Below, piece after piece: positions 7,640 to 16,930 of a DNA stretch of 64,000 nucleotides. The translations under genes and the position numbers were made by a program. Position 1 is the stretch's first letter; each line of letters begins with the position of its first letter. The DNA lies in assembly GCA_965207535.1 (NCBI GenBank), contig CBDBMR010000016.1, positions 186,001 through 250,000 of the forward strand, in the 5' to 3' direction. The notes under the pieces were generated by a model. That model did not search any database. It worked only from the letters and a program-made list of their open reading frames with translations, and was not told where the DNA came from. Source of the stretch: JAJDXO01 sp965207535. Lineage in GTDB: Bacteria > Pseudomonadota > Alphaproteobacteria > Rhodospirillales > UBA2165.

Positions 7640-9331
7640 CTACAGGTAAAAGGCGGTCAGGAAGATCGCCAAGACCACGGTGATCACCAGCGTCGCCTGG
7701 CCAATCTCCTGGGTCCGGGCGAGCAGCCCTTTCGGTCCGTGATAGTGGAAGACGGCGTCGATGACCCGGTTCAGCATTCCGCCGAAATCCGCATAGATGG
7801 TCTTGAGCGCGTTGCTGGTCCGCTCGGCGAGGAAAACCGTCCAATCGCGCCCCAGCCGCCGGTAGAACCAGTCGAAATCCAGGATGGTCGAGCGCAGCTC
7901 CTTGGGATAGAGGCCGGTGCGCTGAAGGACGGCGAAGGCCAGCGCCGAGAACATCAGCAGCTGCAAATCGCTGACGACGTGGTCGGTGGTGTAGGGCACA
8001 TAGGTGACCGGGAACGGCAGCATGGCGTAGAGGGGATCGGGATAGACGCCGATGCCGATGCAGAGCGCCGCGGCAATCCCCATGGCGACCAGCATGTTGG
8101 GCGGCGCTTCCTCGGGCCGCTTGCCGGAATCGTGGGCGAAGAAGGCGAAGTAAGGAATCTTGATGCCCGAATGGTAGAAGACGGCGGCGGACGAGAACAG
8201 GAGGACGAGGTAGGGAACGAGATGTCCCTCGGCGGCGGCCGCGGTCAGGATCATGGTCTTGGTGACGAACCCCGAGAACAGCGGAAAGGCCGAGGCCGCC
8301 GCCGCGCCGACGACGCAGAACCCGGTCGTCCAGGGCATGGTCCGGTAGAGCCCGCCGAGCTCCGATCCCTTGGCGGTCCCCGTCCGGTGAAGGACCGCCC
8401 CCATGCTCATGAGCAGCAGCGCCTTGTAGAGGATGTGGGCGAAGGCGTGGCTCGCGGCGCCGTTGATGGCGAGCTCGGTGCCGATGCCGACGCCGGCAAC
8501 CATGAAGCCCAGCTGGTTGTTGAGGCTGTAGGCCAACACCCGGCGGAGGTCGTTCTCGATCACCGCAAAGAAGATCGGCCACGCGGACATGAAGATGCCG
8601 ATCCAGATCAGCATATCGGTGCCGGGGTACCCCCGCGCCAATGCATAGACGGCGAGTTTGGTGGTGAACGCGGAAAGAAATACCATGCCCGTGGGCGAGG
8701 CCTCGGGATACGAGTCCTGGAGCCAGTTGTGCAGCAGCGGGAAGGCGCACTTGATGCCGAAGGCCGCCAGGATCAGCCAGCCGCCCAGGCTCTCGATGCC
8801 GATGAAGTCGAAGGCGAAAGAGCCGGTTTCCCTGGCGAGCACCACCGCGCCGGCGGCCAGCAGCACGCCCGAAAGCACCTGGATGATCAGGTACCGCATG
8901 CCGGCCCGGTAGGAGCGTTCCGATTTTCCGGCCCAAACGATGAACACCGACGTGACCGCCGTCATCTCCCAATAGACGAAGAGCGTGATCAGATCGCCGG
9001 CGAAGGTGGCGCCGATGGCCGCGCCCATGTAGGCGAGGGAGGCGGTCTGTTCCGTCCGGTCGTCATTGTGGAGGGCATAGATGATGCCGAGGATCGCCGC
9101 GATATAGAAGATGGCGCCGAAGATGATACTCAGCTTGTCGATCCGGACATGGACTAGGTCGAACCCGAACAGGCTCATCTGGCCGTAGCTGCCGGGGTCC
9201 AGGGAGAACAGCTGCCATATCCCGATCAGCGGCAGCGCCAGCATGTAGGCCCCGCGCACCCGCGAGGGCAGGAACGGCACCAGGACGGCGCCGACGATCA
9301 TGATCAGTCCGGGCGGGATGCTAGCGATCAT
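7640..9331 (-). CDS. MrpD/NuoL-like proton-conducting antiporter subunit (third D-type copy)
   Basis: A polytopic membrane protein of about 563 aa in the NuoL/M/N-MrpA/D family. The core motifs are present: LITLFVYWEMTAVTSVFIVW with the conserved transmembrane Glu, IKCAFPLLHNWLQDSYPEAS with the channel Lys and His, FAVIENDLRRVLAYSLNNQL, and HILYKALLLMSMGAVLHRTG. A long C-terminal hydrophilic extension (FDWFYRRLGRDWTVF) and a last helix follow, as in MrpA and NuoL. ATG at 9331 is preferred over 9343 because GAGG lies six bases upstream of it. It is the last gene of the Mrp operon and overlaps the small gene before it by 11 bp. Confidence 0.88.
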   Translation of the reverse strand: MIASIPPGLIMIVGAVLVPFLPSRVRGAYMLALPLIGIWQLFSLDPGSYGQMSLFGFDLVHVRIDKLSIIFGAIFYIAAILGIIYALHNDDRTEQTASLAYMGAAIGATFAGDLITLFVYWEMTAVTSVFIVWAGKSERSYRAGMRYLIIQVLSGVLLAAGAVVLARETGSFAFDFIGIESLGGWLILAAFGIKCAFPLLHNWLQDSYPEASPTGMVFLSAFTTKLAVYALARGYPGTDMLIWIGIFMSAWPIFFAVIENDLRRVLAYSLNNQLGFMVAGVGIGTELAINGAASHAFAHILYKALLLMSMGAVLHRTGTAKGSELGGLYRTMPWTTGFCVVGAAAASAFPLFSGFVTKTMILTAAAAEGHLVPYLVLLFSSAAVFYHSGIKIPYFAFFAHDSGKRPEEAPPNMLVAMGIAAALCIGIGVYPDPLYAMLPFPVTYVPYTTDHVVSDLQLLMFSALAFAVLQRTGLYPKELRSTILDFDWFYRRLGRDWTVFLAERTSNALKTIYADFGGMLNRVIDAVFHYHGPKGLLARTQEIGQATLVITVVLAIFLTAFYL

Positions 9332-9605
9332 AGTAATCCTCATCCCGCATCAGGAGCTTGCGCAACTGCTTGGCTGCCAGCACCAGCAGGAACGGCAACG
9401 CGAAACCGTAGAAGGCAAAAAATCCGAACAGGCTTTCGAAACCGAACTTGTCATGCTTGTGGAGAAACAGGTCGACCGACAGCAAGGCGGCGCAGACCAC
9501 CGCCAGCGCCCAGAAAATCCTGCGCACGTTCCCGGGGCGGTCGATCCAGTTGGGCTTCTCGCCCTCGGCCCGGCGGTCCGGATGATGGAACAAATGGTCG
9601 TCCAT
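9321..9605 (-). CDS. small two-helix membrane protein in the Mrp operon
   Basis: A 94-aa protein with a charged N-terminus (DHLFHHPDRRAEGEKPNW) and two predicted membrane helices (IFWALAVVCAALLSVDLFL and FFAFYGFALPFLLVLAA), ending in an acidic tail (DEDYYDR). I do not recognise a named family. Its position between two D-type antiporter genes, with a short gap before it and an overlap after it, indicates that it is cotranscribed and may be an accessory subunit of the complex. Confidence 0.75.
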   Translation of the reverse strand: MDDHLFHHPDRRAEGEKPNWIDRPGNVRRIFWALAVVCAALLSVDLFLHKHDKFGFESLFGFFAFYGFALPFLLVLAAKQLRKLLMRDEDYYDR

Positions 9606-9621
9606 GGCCGATGCCGCTCCG

Positions 9622-11103
9622 CTAGTTGGCCGTTATGGGTTCGAGAAGCCGGGCGATGTCGCCGGCGTAGAAGAACAGCGCGAAGGCGCCTGCCGCCGTT
9701 GCGCAAATGGCAATCAGACAGGGCAGGGGCGCCTCCCGGATACCGCCCTCCGCCGTGGCTGCGGCGCCCGCCGATTTGGTGTCGGGGGGGCGCAGGAATG
9801 CCCGGGTGACGACCGGCACCAGGTAGGCGGCGCTCAACAGCGAAGAGAGCATGAAGACGGCCACATATATGATCTGATCGGCCTCGGCCGCGCCCATCAT
9901 CAGGTGGAACTTGCTCCACGTGCCACCGAGCGGCGGAATGCCGATGATGCTGAGGGACGCCACGGCAAACGCGCCCATGGTTATCGGCATGGTCCGTCCA
10001 ATCCCGTTGAGCTGGCTGATTTCGGTTTTGTGCGCGGCGGTGTAGATGGCGCCGGCGCAGAAGAACAGGGTGATCTTGCCCATGGCGTGCATGGCGAGAT
10101 GCATGCCGCCGCCGATGATGCCGGCGGCCGTCGCCAGCGCGGCGCCGAGAACGATATAGGACAACTGGCTCACGGTCGAATAGGCGAGCCGCGCCTTCAG
10201 GTTGTCCTTGCGCATGGCGACAATCGACGAAAAGAGAAGCGTGCCGGCGGCCGCGATCATCAGCCAATCGGACGCGCTGGTCTCGGCGAGGAATTCATAG
10301 CCGAAGATGTAGACCACCACCTTGAGGACGGTGAAGACGCCGGCCTTCACCACGGCCACCGCATGCAGCAGCGCGCTCACCGGGGTCGGCGCGACCATCG
10401 CCGCCGGCAGCCAGCGGTGAACCGGCATCAGGGCCGCCTTGCCGATGCCGAACATGTAGAGCGCGAGCAGGACGGCCACCATGATCCCGTCCACCTTGCC
10501 CTCCAGGATGCCGCCCTGTTTGAAATCCAGGGTTCCGGTCAGCTGCCAGGTCCAGATCATGCCGAACAGCAGCAGGCCGATGGAGGTCGACAGCAAAATG
10601 CCCACGTAGGTCCGCGCCGACCGCATGGTCGCCGGGTCGCCGTGGTGGGCGACCAGCGGATAGGTCGACAGCGTCAGGACCTCGTAGAAGATGAACAGAG
10701 TCAGCATGTTGCCGGAGAAGGCCACGCCGGCGGCGCTCGCCAACGCGATGGCGAAGAAGAAATAGAAACGGGTCTGGTGCGCTTCCCGGTTTCCCCGCAT
10801 GTAGCCGATGGAATAGACCGAATTGATGATCCACAGGCCGGATGAGACCAGCCCGAACAGCATCCCCAACGGTTCGACCGTCAGCCGGATGCCGAGGCCG
10901 GGGAGGATTTCCCACAGCACCACGTCGGGCCGCGCCCCGGCCAGGACGGAGGGCGTAATGGAGACGACGGTGATGAACATGATCACCGCGGTCGTCAGCG
11001 TGACCGCCTCGCGCAAATTCGGCCACTTCCCGGCGAGCAGGATGAAGACCGAGCCGATCAGCGGCACGGCGATGGCCAGTTGCGAGAGGGTTTCGGGCGT
11101 CAT
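9622..11103 (-). CDS. MrpD-like monovalent cation/proton antiporter subunit (second D-type copy)
   Basis: A 493-aa, about 14-helix protein of the MrpD/NuoM-N family. Features: NMLTLFIFYEVLTLSTYPLV with the conserved membrane Glu, IGKAALMPVHRWLPAAMVAPT with the Lys/His pair, MRKDNLKARLAYSTVSQLSY, and AMHAMGKITLFFCAGAIYTA. It acts in the inner membrane as one of the proton- or sodium-translocating modules. It starts 18 bp after the first D-type gene ends. Confidence 0.9.
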   Translation of the reverse strand: MTPETLSQLAIAVPLIGSVFILLAGKWPNLREAVTLTTAVIMFITVVSITPSVLAGARPDVVLWEILPGLGIRLTVEPLGMLFGLVSSGLWIINSVYSIGYMRGNREAHQTRFYFFFAIALASAAGVAFSGNMLTLFIFYEVLTLSTYPLVAHHGDPATMRSARTYVGILLSTSIGLLLFGMIWTWQLTGTLDFKQGGILEGKVDGIMVAVLLALYMFGIGKAALMPVHRWLPAAMVAPTPVSALLHAVAVVKAGVFTVLKVVVYIFGYEFLAETSASDWLMIAAAGTLLFSSIVAMRKDNLKARLAYSTVSQLSYIVLGAALATAAGIIGGGMHLAMHAMGKITLFFCAGAIYTAAHKTEISQLNGIGRTMPITMGAFAVASLSIIGIPPLGGTWSKFHLMMGAAEADQIIYVAVFMLSSLLSAAYLVPVVTRAFLRPPDTKSAGAAATAEGGIREAPLPCLIAICATAAGAFALFFYAGDIARLLEPITAN

Positions 11104-11121
11104 GCGGCTTCTCCGGCCAAC

Positions 11122-12597
11122 TTATCCTCCCATCAAGAACGTGGCCGCGGCGCGCGCCGTGCCGACGGTCAGATCCGTGTCGATGCCGAAATACACGTTT
11201 GCGCCGACCAGCACCCACATCGGCACCAGCATCGCCAAGGGCGCTTCGCCGATGGCCGCGGCGCCCGCCGGCCGCTCGCGGAAATAGGCGACCTCGATGA
11301 CCCGCCACATGTAAATGACCGCCAGAAGGGAACTGAACAATATGGCGGCGGCGAGCGGCCACCATTCCTTTTCCAGCGAGGCGAGAATCAAATACCACTT
11401 GCTGACGAAGCCGACGGTAAGCGGGATACCGATCAGGCTGAGACCGCCGGTGACGAACGCGGCCATGGTCCAGGGCATGACTTTTCCGAGGCCCGCCATG
11501 TCATCGACGTTCACCGAACGGATGCGGAGGAATACGCACCCCAAAGCCAGGAACAGAGCGCCCTTCATCAGCGCATGGTTGAACAGGTGAAGTAGACCGG
11601 CCGTCAGACCCGTGATGGTGACCAGACTGATGCCGATCAGCATGTAGCCGATCTGGGCGACGCTGGAATAGGCGAGCAATCGCTTGACGTTGGTCTGGAA
11701 GATGGCGACCGCCGACATGGCGATGATGGCGACGAGACTGAGCGCCAGCAGAATCTCATCGACGGGCAGCGTCTCGAAGACGCCGCCCTTGAACAGCGTG
11801 TAGTAAATGCGAACCAGGACATAGACGGCGACTTTGGTGGCCGTCGCGGCCAGGAAGGCCGTGACCACCGACGGGGCGTAGGTGTAGGCGTTCGGCAGCC
11901 AGACATGGACCGGGAACAGGCCGAGTTTCAGCCCGATACCCACTGTCAGGAAGGCGACGGCGGCCAGGATGGTCCGGGTCTCCGCGACCTCGGGCAGCCG
12001 GTTGACCAGGTCGGCCATGTTGAGGGTGCCGGTCATCTGATACATCAGACCGACGCCGATGACGTAAAAGGTCGCGCCGAGGGTGCCGAGGACGAGATAG
12101 CGGAACGCGGCGGTCAACGCGCGCCGTTCGGCTCCCAGGCTCACCATCACGTAGGTGGAAAGCGATGAAATTTCCAGGAAGACGAACAGGTTGAACGTAT
12201 CGCCCGTCGTCGCGATTCCGAGCAGGCCCGACAACGTCAGCAGGTACATGGTATAGAACAGGTAGATGCGGTCCCGGGGGATCTCCGCCTCCACGCTCTG
12301 GCGCGCGTACAGCATGGTCACCGCGCCTATGCCCGAAACGATGACGATCAAATAGGCGGCGAGCATATCGACCCGGTACTCGATGCCCCAAGGCGCCGCC
12401 CAGTCCCCGATTTCGTAACTGACGACCTCTCCCCCGGAGACGATCAGGAGGAGGGCGAGCGAGTCGGCCAGCGTGAACCAGCTGATGATCAGGGCCAGGA
12501 GCCAGGCGCCGGTGGGGGAGCGGCTGAACAATAGCCCGAGCGGCGCACCGATCAGCGGGATGATCACATGGAGGATCGGGAGGTTGGCCGAGATCAC
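11122..12597 (-). CDS. mrpD: MrpD Na+(K+)/H+ antiporter subunit D (first D-type copy)
   Basis: A 491-aa membrane protein and the copy most like classical MrpD, since it directly follows mrpC. Motifs: TFNLFVFLEISSLSTYVMVS (conserved Glu), IGLKLGLFPVHVWLPNAYTY (Lys/His), QTNVKRLLAYSSVAQIGYML, and HLFNHALMKGALFLALGCVF. Its start overlaps the mrpC stop by 4 bp, showing translational coupling. Two more D-like genes follow, an arrangement unlike the single-D canonical seven-gene Mrp operon. Confidence 0.92.
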   Translation of the reverse strand: MISANLPILHVIIPLIGAPLGLLFSRSPTGAWLLALIISWFTLADSLALLLIVSGGEVVSYEIGDWAAPWGIEYRVDMLAAYLIVIVSGIGAVTMLYARQSVEAEIPRDRIYLFYTMYLLTLSGLLGIATTGDTFNLFVFLEISSLSTYVMVSLGAERRALTAAFRYLVLGTLGATFYVIGVGLMYQMTGTLNMADLVNRLPEVAETRTILAAVAFLTVGIGLKLGLFPVHVWLPNAYTYAPSVVTAFLAATATKVAVYVLVRIYYTLFKGGVFETLPVDEILLALSLVAIIAMSAVAIFQTNVKRLLAYSSVAQIGYMLIGISLVTITGLTAGLLHLFNHALMKGALFLALGCVFLRIRSVNVDDMAGLGKVMPWTMAAFVTGGLSLIGIPLTVGFVSKWYLILASLEKEWWPLAAAILFSSLLAVIYMWRVIEVAYFRERPAGAAAIGEAPLAMLVPMWVLVGANVYFGIDTDLTVGTARAAATFLMGG

Positions 12598-12965
12598 GTC
12601 TCGCTCTCCTCTCCATGTTCTTCCATATCCCGGATTCGGTCATCTTCGATGGTGCCGAATTCCTCCTTGATGCGGACGATTAGAGCGAGCCCGAGCGCCG
12701 TCGTCGCGACGCCGACGACGATGGCGGTCAGGATCAATACGTGGGGCAGGGGATTGGAATAGAGGGTGAATCCTTCGGCGGCGATCGGCGCGGTGCCGCC
12801 GAACACGTTGCTCATCGAGATGTAGAAGACGAAGACGGCGACCTGGAAGATGCTCAGGCCGACCATCTTCTTGATCATGTTTTCCTGGGCGATGACGATA
12901 TAGAAGCCGGCCATCATCAGGACGATGACGATCCAATAGTTGAACAGGCCGATGACCGTCTCCAT
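12594..12965 (-). CDS. mrpC: MrpC (NuoK-like) antiporter subunit
   Basis: A 123-aa protein with three predicted helices, homologous to NuoK. It contains GLSIFQVAVFVFYISMSNVF and PLPHVLILTAIVVGVATTAL, the typical MrpC/NuoK core, and an acidic cytoplasmic tail (RIKEEFGTIEDDRIRDMEE). It sits 3 bp after mrpB and overlaps mrpD by 4 bp. Confidence 0.92.
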   Translation of the reverse strand: METVIGLFNYWIVIVLMMAGFYIVIAQENMIKKMVGLSIFQVAVFVFYISMSNVFGGTAPIAAEGFTLYSNPLPHVLILTAIVVGVATTALGLALIVRIKEEFGTIEDDRIRDMEEHGEESET

Positions 12966-12968
12966 GGC

Positions 12969-13385
12969 TCAGATGTCCTGTCCGGCGAAGACATAGAAGA
13001 TGGCGATCATGGTCGAGGAAACGGTCAATCCGACGCCGAGTTCGACGAGAAGAATGCCGTAGTGCTGCCCGGCGACCGCCGTTGGCCCGAGAACGTTGTA
13101 GTCGAGGAATTCGCTGCCGAGGAACATTCCCGCGACACCCACGAAGGAGTAGAGCAGGACGCCGCCGGCCAGCAGGATCCTGTTGACCCACGCCGGCATG
13201 ACCTTTCGGCCGTTCTCGATCCCAAATATCAACGCATAGAGTATGAATGCCGCGGCAAAGATGACGCCGGCCTGGAATCCGCCGCCGGGCCCGAAGTCGC
13301 CGTGGAATTGAACATACAGCGCGAAGAGCAGGATGTAGGGAATCATGAGCTTCGCGACGACGCGGAGAATGGAATGGCGGTTCAT
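12969..13385 (-). CDS. mrpB: MrpB (MnhB) antiporter subunit
   Basis: A 138-aa membrane protein of the MnhB family. Characteristic segments are YVQFHGDFGPGGGFQAGVIF, where the GPGGGFQ motif is diagnostic, and GILLVELGVGLTVSSTMIAI. Its start overlaps the stop of the preceding gene by 4 bp. Confidence 0.93.
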   Translation of the reverse strand: MNRHSILRVVAKLMIPYILLFALYVQFHGDFGPGGGFQAGVIFAAAFILYALIFGIENGRKVMPAWVNRILLAGGVLLYSFVGVAGMFLGSEFLDYNVLGPTAVAGQHYGILLVELGVGLTVSSTMIAIFYVFAGQDI

Positions 13386-13975
13386 GCGCGTTCCTCCTCC
13401 CCATTGTCGCCGTCTTCATCCTTGACGCCGGGGCGCCAACGCCGCCGGCCGCGGCCGAGAATGACCAGCACCCCGGCACCGGCGGTGAAAATCACCACCA
13501 CCTCGCCCAGCGTGTCGTAGCCGCGATAGCTGGCCAGCACCGAGGTCACCATATTGGGCAGACCCGTTTCCTTGGGTGATTCCTGGATGTAGCGGGGCGC
13601 CACATGCTTGTTTGCCGGCGCTTCGGGGTCGCCGTAGTGCGGCATGTCCAACGTGCCCCAGATCAGCATGGCCCCGGTGGCGACCACGATGACCAGCGGC
13701 ACCATCCGAACGGGTTTATGCTTTTCCTCCACGTTGACGTGGGTGAGCGCCAGGGTCGCCAGGAACAGCAGCGTCGACACGCCGGCGCCGACAGCGGCCT
13801 CGGTAAACGCGACGTCCACCGCCGTCAGGTGCACGTACAGCACCGCCGCCAGCAATGAGAAGATGCCGCTCAGCATGACCACCGCGAACATCAGATGGGA
13901 CCGGACGATGGCGATGGCGACGGCGGCCATCAGGAGCAGCAGGAAGATGTCGATGAAGATATCAACGGGGTTCAT
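13382..13975 (-). CDS. MrpA C-terminal-like (DUF4040/MbhDE-like) antiporter subunit
   Basis: A 197-aa protein matching the part of MrpA that lies beyond its NuoL-like core. Residues about 1-80 form a DUF4040/MbhD-like unit (VDVAFTEAAVGAGVSTLLFL, with the conserved Glu). Residues about 120-180 resemble MbhE (NMVTSVLASYRGYDTLGEV, VIFTAGAGVLVILG). The NuoL-like part of MrpA is therefore supplied by separate genes in this operon. It overlaps mrpG and mrpB by 4 bp each. Confidence 0.88.
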   Translation of the reverse strand: MNPVDIFIDIFLLLLMAAVAIAIVRSHLMFAVVMLSGIFSLLAAVLYVHLTAVDVAFTEAAVGAGVSTLLFLATLALTHVNVEEKHKPVRMVPLVIVVATGAMLIWGTLDMPHYGDPEAPANKHVAPRYIQESPKETGLPNMVTSVLASYRGYDTLGEVVVIFTAGAGVLVILGRGRRRWRPGVKDEDGDNGEEERA

Positions 13976-14319
13976 TCGGCGCCCCCGTCATCCAGGCTCT
14001 TGCCGTCCTTCGGGCGCCGGTCCTCGGCAACCCGGGGTTTGATTCCAGACGCCAGGGCCGCCTGGGCCAATGCGTGGGACGCGGTCGGGCTGGCGAAAAA
14101 CGTGAAGACGACGATCAGCAGCAGTTTCGCCGTGACCAGGGTAAATCCGGCCTGGAACGCCATGCCGATAACCAGCAGGAAGGTGGCGAGCGTATCGGTG
14201 ACCCCGGCGGCGTGCATGCGGGTATAGACGTCGGGCAATCGCAGAATACCAATGCCGCCGGCGACAACCAGGAAGCTGCCGGCGAGGATGAATATCCAGC
14301 TCGCGATATCGGCGGCCAT
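13972..14319 (-). CDS. mrpG: MrpG (MnhG) antiporter subunit
   Basis: A 115-aa protein with three helices. The MnhG pattern GIGILRLPDVYTRMHAAGVTD is clear, followed by FTFFASPTASHALAQAAL. The start shares one base with the mrpF stop, and it overlaps the next gene by 4 bp. Confidence 0.94.
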   Translation of the reverse strand: MAADIASWIFILAGSFLVVAGGIGILRLPDVYTRMHAAGVTDTLATFLLVIGMAFQAGFTLVTAKLLLIVVFTFFASPTASHALAQAALASGIKPRVAEDRRPKDGKSLDDGGAE

Positions 14320-14606
14320 TACAGGTCCCCCAAATCATCGCCGGCATGGGGCAGGCCGAGATGGCTGTAGCGGAAGAACTTCATCACCGCGATGACGCCG
14401 ACGAAATTGATCAGTGCGTAGACCAGGGCGATATCCAGAAATTCCGGCCGCTCGATCAGAAAACCGAGCACCGCGATCAGCAGCAGCGACTTGGTGCCGA
14501 ACATGTTCACCGCGACGACCCGGTCATAGAAGGTCGGACCCTTGGTGGCCCGGATGATCGCCATGACCATGGTGACGAGAATGGCGACTGCGGCGGCGGT
14601 AAACAT
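14319..14606 (-). CDS. mrpF: MrpF antiporter subunit
   Basis: A 95-aa protein with three helices. It has the family motif RATKGPTFYDRVVAVNMFGT and FLDIALVYALINFVGVIAVM. It is coupled to mrpE by a one-base stop/start overlap. Confidence 0.93.
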   Translation of the reverse strand: MFTAAAVAILVTMVMAIIRATKGPTFYDRVVAVNMFGTKSLLLIAVLGFLIERPEFLDIALVYALINFVGVIAVMKFFRYSHLGLPHAGDDLGDL

Positions 14607-15109
14607 CAGGTCTTTGCCTCCGGCGCGCCGTCTTCGCCGTTTCCTTCCATACGGCTCGCCATGCGGTCCATCAGGCCCGCTTGCAGTTCGTCGGCGGCGC
14701 CCGAAGTGAGCGCGTGAACCTCGAGTTCGTCATCGATGATATCGACGGTCACCGTGCCGGGCGTCAGGGTGATGGAGTTCGCGTACACCACGTGCCCGAG
14801 TTCCGATTTCTGGGAGGCCTTGACCCGGAACATGGTCGGGCTGATGGGCAGGGAGGGGGAGAGGATGATCCGGACAACGTCCACATTGGCCTTTACGATC
14901 TCCCAGCCCAGCCACAACAAATATGTCGGGGCCCCAAAGCCGAGGTGAATGGGAAAACCCTCGTGATCGATCACATTCATCCGGTGGGTGATATAGACCA
15001 CCAGGACGCACGATCCGAGGCCAAGTCCGATCAGGAGCGGCGAAAAATGCCCGGATAGCAGCAGCCAAAGTGCAAACAGCACCACCGCCAGTCCAATCGA
15101 TCGGATCAC
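14606..15109 (-). CDS. mrpE: MrpE antiporter subunit
   Basis: A protein of about 167 aa and the first gene of the Mrp operon. It has two N-terminal helices, HRMNVIDHEGFPIHLG, and the family signature ANSITLTPGTVTVDI. A GTG start at 15109, seven bases after AGGGGC, gives a protein like known MrpE (IRSIGLAVVLFALWLLL at the N-terminus). The frame stays open to an ATG at 15181, but the added 24 residues look non-native. Confidence 0.88.
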   Translation of the reverse strand: MIRSIGLAVVLFALWLLLSGHFSPLLIGLGLGSCVLVVYITHRMNVIDHEGFPIHLGFGAPTYLLWLGWEIVKANVDVVRIILSPSLPISPTMFRVKASQKSELGHVVYANSITLTPGTVTVDIIDDELEVHALTSGAADELQAGLMDRMASRMEGNGEDGAPEAKT

Positions 15110-15217
15110 GTTAAGCCCCTGCTTCCGTCTCGGTATTAATTTGGGCGGCCGAAAGAGGTTCAGCCGCCCGGACGCCGCCAAAAATTAGCGGTTTTGCGGG
15201 GACAAGACAATGGGAGC

Positions 15218-16156
15218 CTACCTGAGTTCGATCGCGTATTCCTGAATCGGCCGTACCGATTTGATGAGGCCCTGATCCTTCAGAAATCGGGCGAACCGTT
15301 CGTAGCGTCCGATGTCGACGGCCGCCGGCCGCAGGTCGAATCGGGGCAGCGTATCCCGCCATGCCCGCCGGTTGAGTTCGTCGTTCAGTTTCCTATTCGT
15401 GCCGATGAACAGTTTCCAGGATTCGCCGGGGCGGTTGATCAGGAATTGGGTGCCCTGCTCGACCGCGCGGATGAAACGGCGGTAGCGGTCGTCCCTGGCC
15501 CTGGATTTGTTGGCGACGATGATCAGTTCGTCATAGACGGGGACCCCTTCCTCTTCGGGGAAAAAGGCGCGGCCCGGGCGGCCTTCGATGTCCATCTGAT
15601 TGAGTTCGAAGTTCCGGAAGGCGCCGATCACCGCATCGACCTTTCCCGACAGGATCGACGGCGAGAGCGAGAAGTTGACGTTGATCAGGGTGATGTCCCT
15701 GAGCGTCAGGCCGTGGGGCTTGAGCATCTGGGCCAGCAGGGCATCTTCGAACCCGCCGACCGAAAATCCGACCTTTTTGCCTTTCAAATCCGGTATCGCC
15801 TTGATCGGGCCGTCCCTGAGGACGACGAGGGAATTGAGGGGCGTGCTGACCAGGGTCCCGATTCGTATCAGCGGCAAGCCCTGGTCGATTTGGACATGCA
15901 GTTGAGGCTGATAGGAAACCGCCAGGTCCGCCTTGCCCGCCGCCACCAGTTTCGGCGGCAGGGAGGGATCGGCGGGCTCGACCATCTCCACATCGAGATT
16001 TTGGGCGGCAAAGTAGCCTTTTTCCTCCGCCACGATGAGCGGGGCGTGGTCGGGGTTCACGAACCAATCGAGCAGCAGGGTGAGCTTGTCCGCCGCGGCG
16101 GCCGGCGGCGCGGCGAGGGTGAGCAGGGCGAAAAGCGAGGCAGCAAGCGTTTTCAT
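15218..16156 (-). CDS. thiY: ThiY-type periplasmic thiamine-precursor binding protein
   Basis: A 312-aa NMT1/ThiY-like solute-binding protein with a Sec signal peptide (about residues 1-21, ending AAAA-DK). The start of the mature protein, LLLDWFVNPDHAPLIVAEE, is typical of pyrimidine-precursor binders (HMP, formylaminopyrimidine). It ends the ATPase-permease-binding protein operon behind a TPP riboswitch, so uptake of a thiamine precursor or related compound is a well-supported inference. Thirteen bp separate it from the permease gene. Confidence 0.88.
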   Translation of the reverse strand: MKTLAASLFALLTLAAPPAAAADKLTLLLDWFVNPDHAPLIVAEEKGYFAAQNLDVEMVEPADPSLPPKLVAAGKADLAVSYQPQLHVQIDQGLPLIRIGTLVSTPLNSLVVLRDGPIKAIPDLKGKKVGFSVGGFEDALLAQMLKPHGLTLRDITLINVNFSLSPSILSGKVDAVIGAFRNFELNQMDIEGRPGRAFFPEEEGVPVYDELIIVANKSRARDDRYRRFIRAVEQGTQFLINRPGESWKLFIGTNRKLNDELNRRAWRDTLPRFDLRPAAVDIGRYERFARFLKDQGLIKSVRPIQEYAIELR

Positions 16157-16168
16157 TGGTCGGTCTCC

Positions 16169-16930
16169 TTAATCGTCACTGGAGTAGGTTTCGGGTTGCC
16201 ATGTGATCAGCCGCCGGAGGACGAGATCGATGGCGAAGTAGAGGGTGACCGCCATGACCGCGAGGACGAACAGCGCCGCGAACATGGTATCGGTTTCGGA
16301 TCGGGCGTTGGCATGGATCATCAGGGCGCCCAGACCGGACGAGGCGCCGACCCATTCGCCGACGACCGCGCCGATGGGCGCGACGGCGGCGGCGATTCGA
16401 ATGCCCGAGGCGAAGGCCGGCATGGCCATGGGCAGCCGGACGTGGCGCAGGATGGCGAAGCGGCTTGCGTCCATGGTCCGGGCCATGTCGAGCAGGCCGG
16501 GCTCGGTTCGGCGCAGCCCGTCATAGAGCGCGGCCGTCACCGGGAAGAAGATGATCAGGGTCGCCATCGCCACCTTGGAGCCGATCCCGAAGCCGAGCCA
16601 CAGCACCAGGATCGGGGCGAGGGCGAAGACCGGAATCGCCTGGCTGACGACCAGCACCGGGAACAGCCAGCGCCGGACGGGCACGAAGAAACTCATGGCG
16701 AGGCCGCTGGCCGCGCCGAGCAGCACGCCCAACAGGAGGCCGAGAGCGATCTCGATGAAGGTGACGCCGGCGTGGCCGGCCAGAAGGCGTGCGTCTTCGA
16801 CAACGGCGAGAAGCACCGAGTAGGGCGCCGGCAGGATAAAGGCGGGGACGCCGGTGAACGAGACGATCGCCTGCCAGATCACGATTAATCCGGCACAGAT
16901 GACGATGGGGCGCAGATAAGAGAGACTCAT
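16169..16930 (-). CDS. thiX: ThiX-type ABC transporter permease
   Basis: A 253-aa BPD_transp_1 permease with about six helices. The EAA loop motif is present in a form typical of SsuC/ThiX proteins (MDASRFAILRHVRLPMAMP, then FASGIRIAAAVAPIGAVVGE). Its start overlaps the ATPase gene stop by 4 bp. With the ATPase and ThiY-like protein it forms a complete importer in the inner membrane. Confidence 0.9.
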   Translation of the reverse strand: MSLSYLRPIVICAGLIVIWQAIVSFTGVPAFILPAPYSVLLAVVEDARLLAGHAGVTFIEIALGLLLGVLLGAASGLAMSFFVPVRRWLFPVLVVSQAIPVFALAPILVLWLGFGIGSKVAMATLIIFFPVTAALYDGLRRTEPGLLDMARTMDASRFAILRHVRLPMAMPAFASGIRIAAAVAPIGAVVGEWVGASSGLGALMIHANARSETDTMFAALFVLAVMAVTLYFAIDLVLRRLITWQPETYSSDD

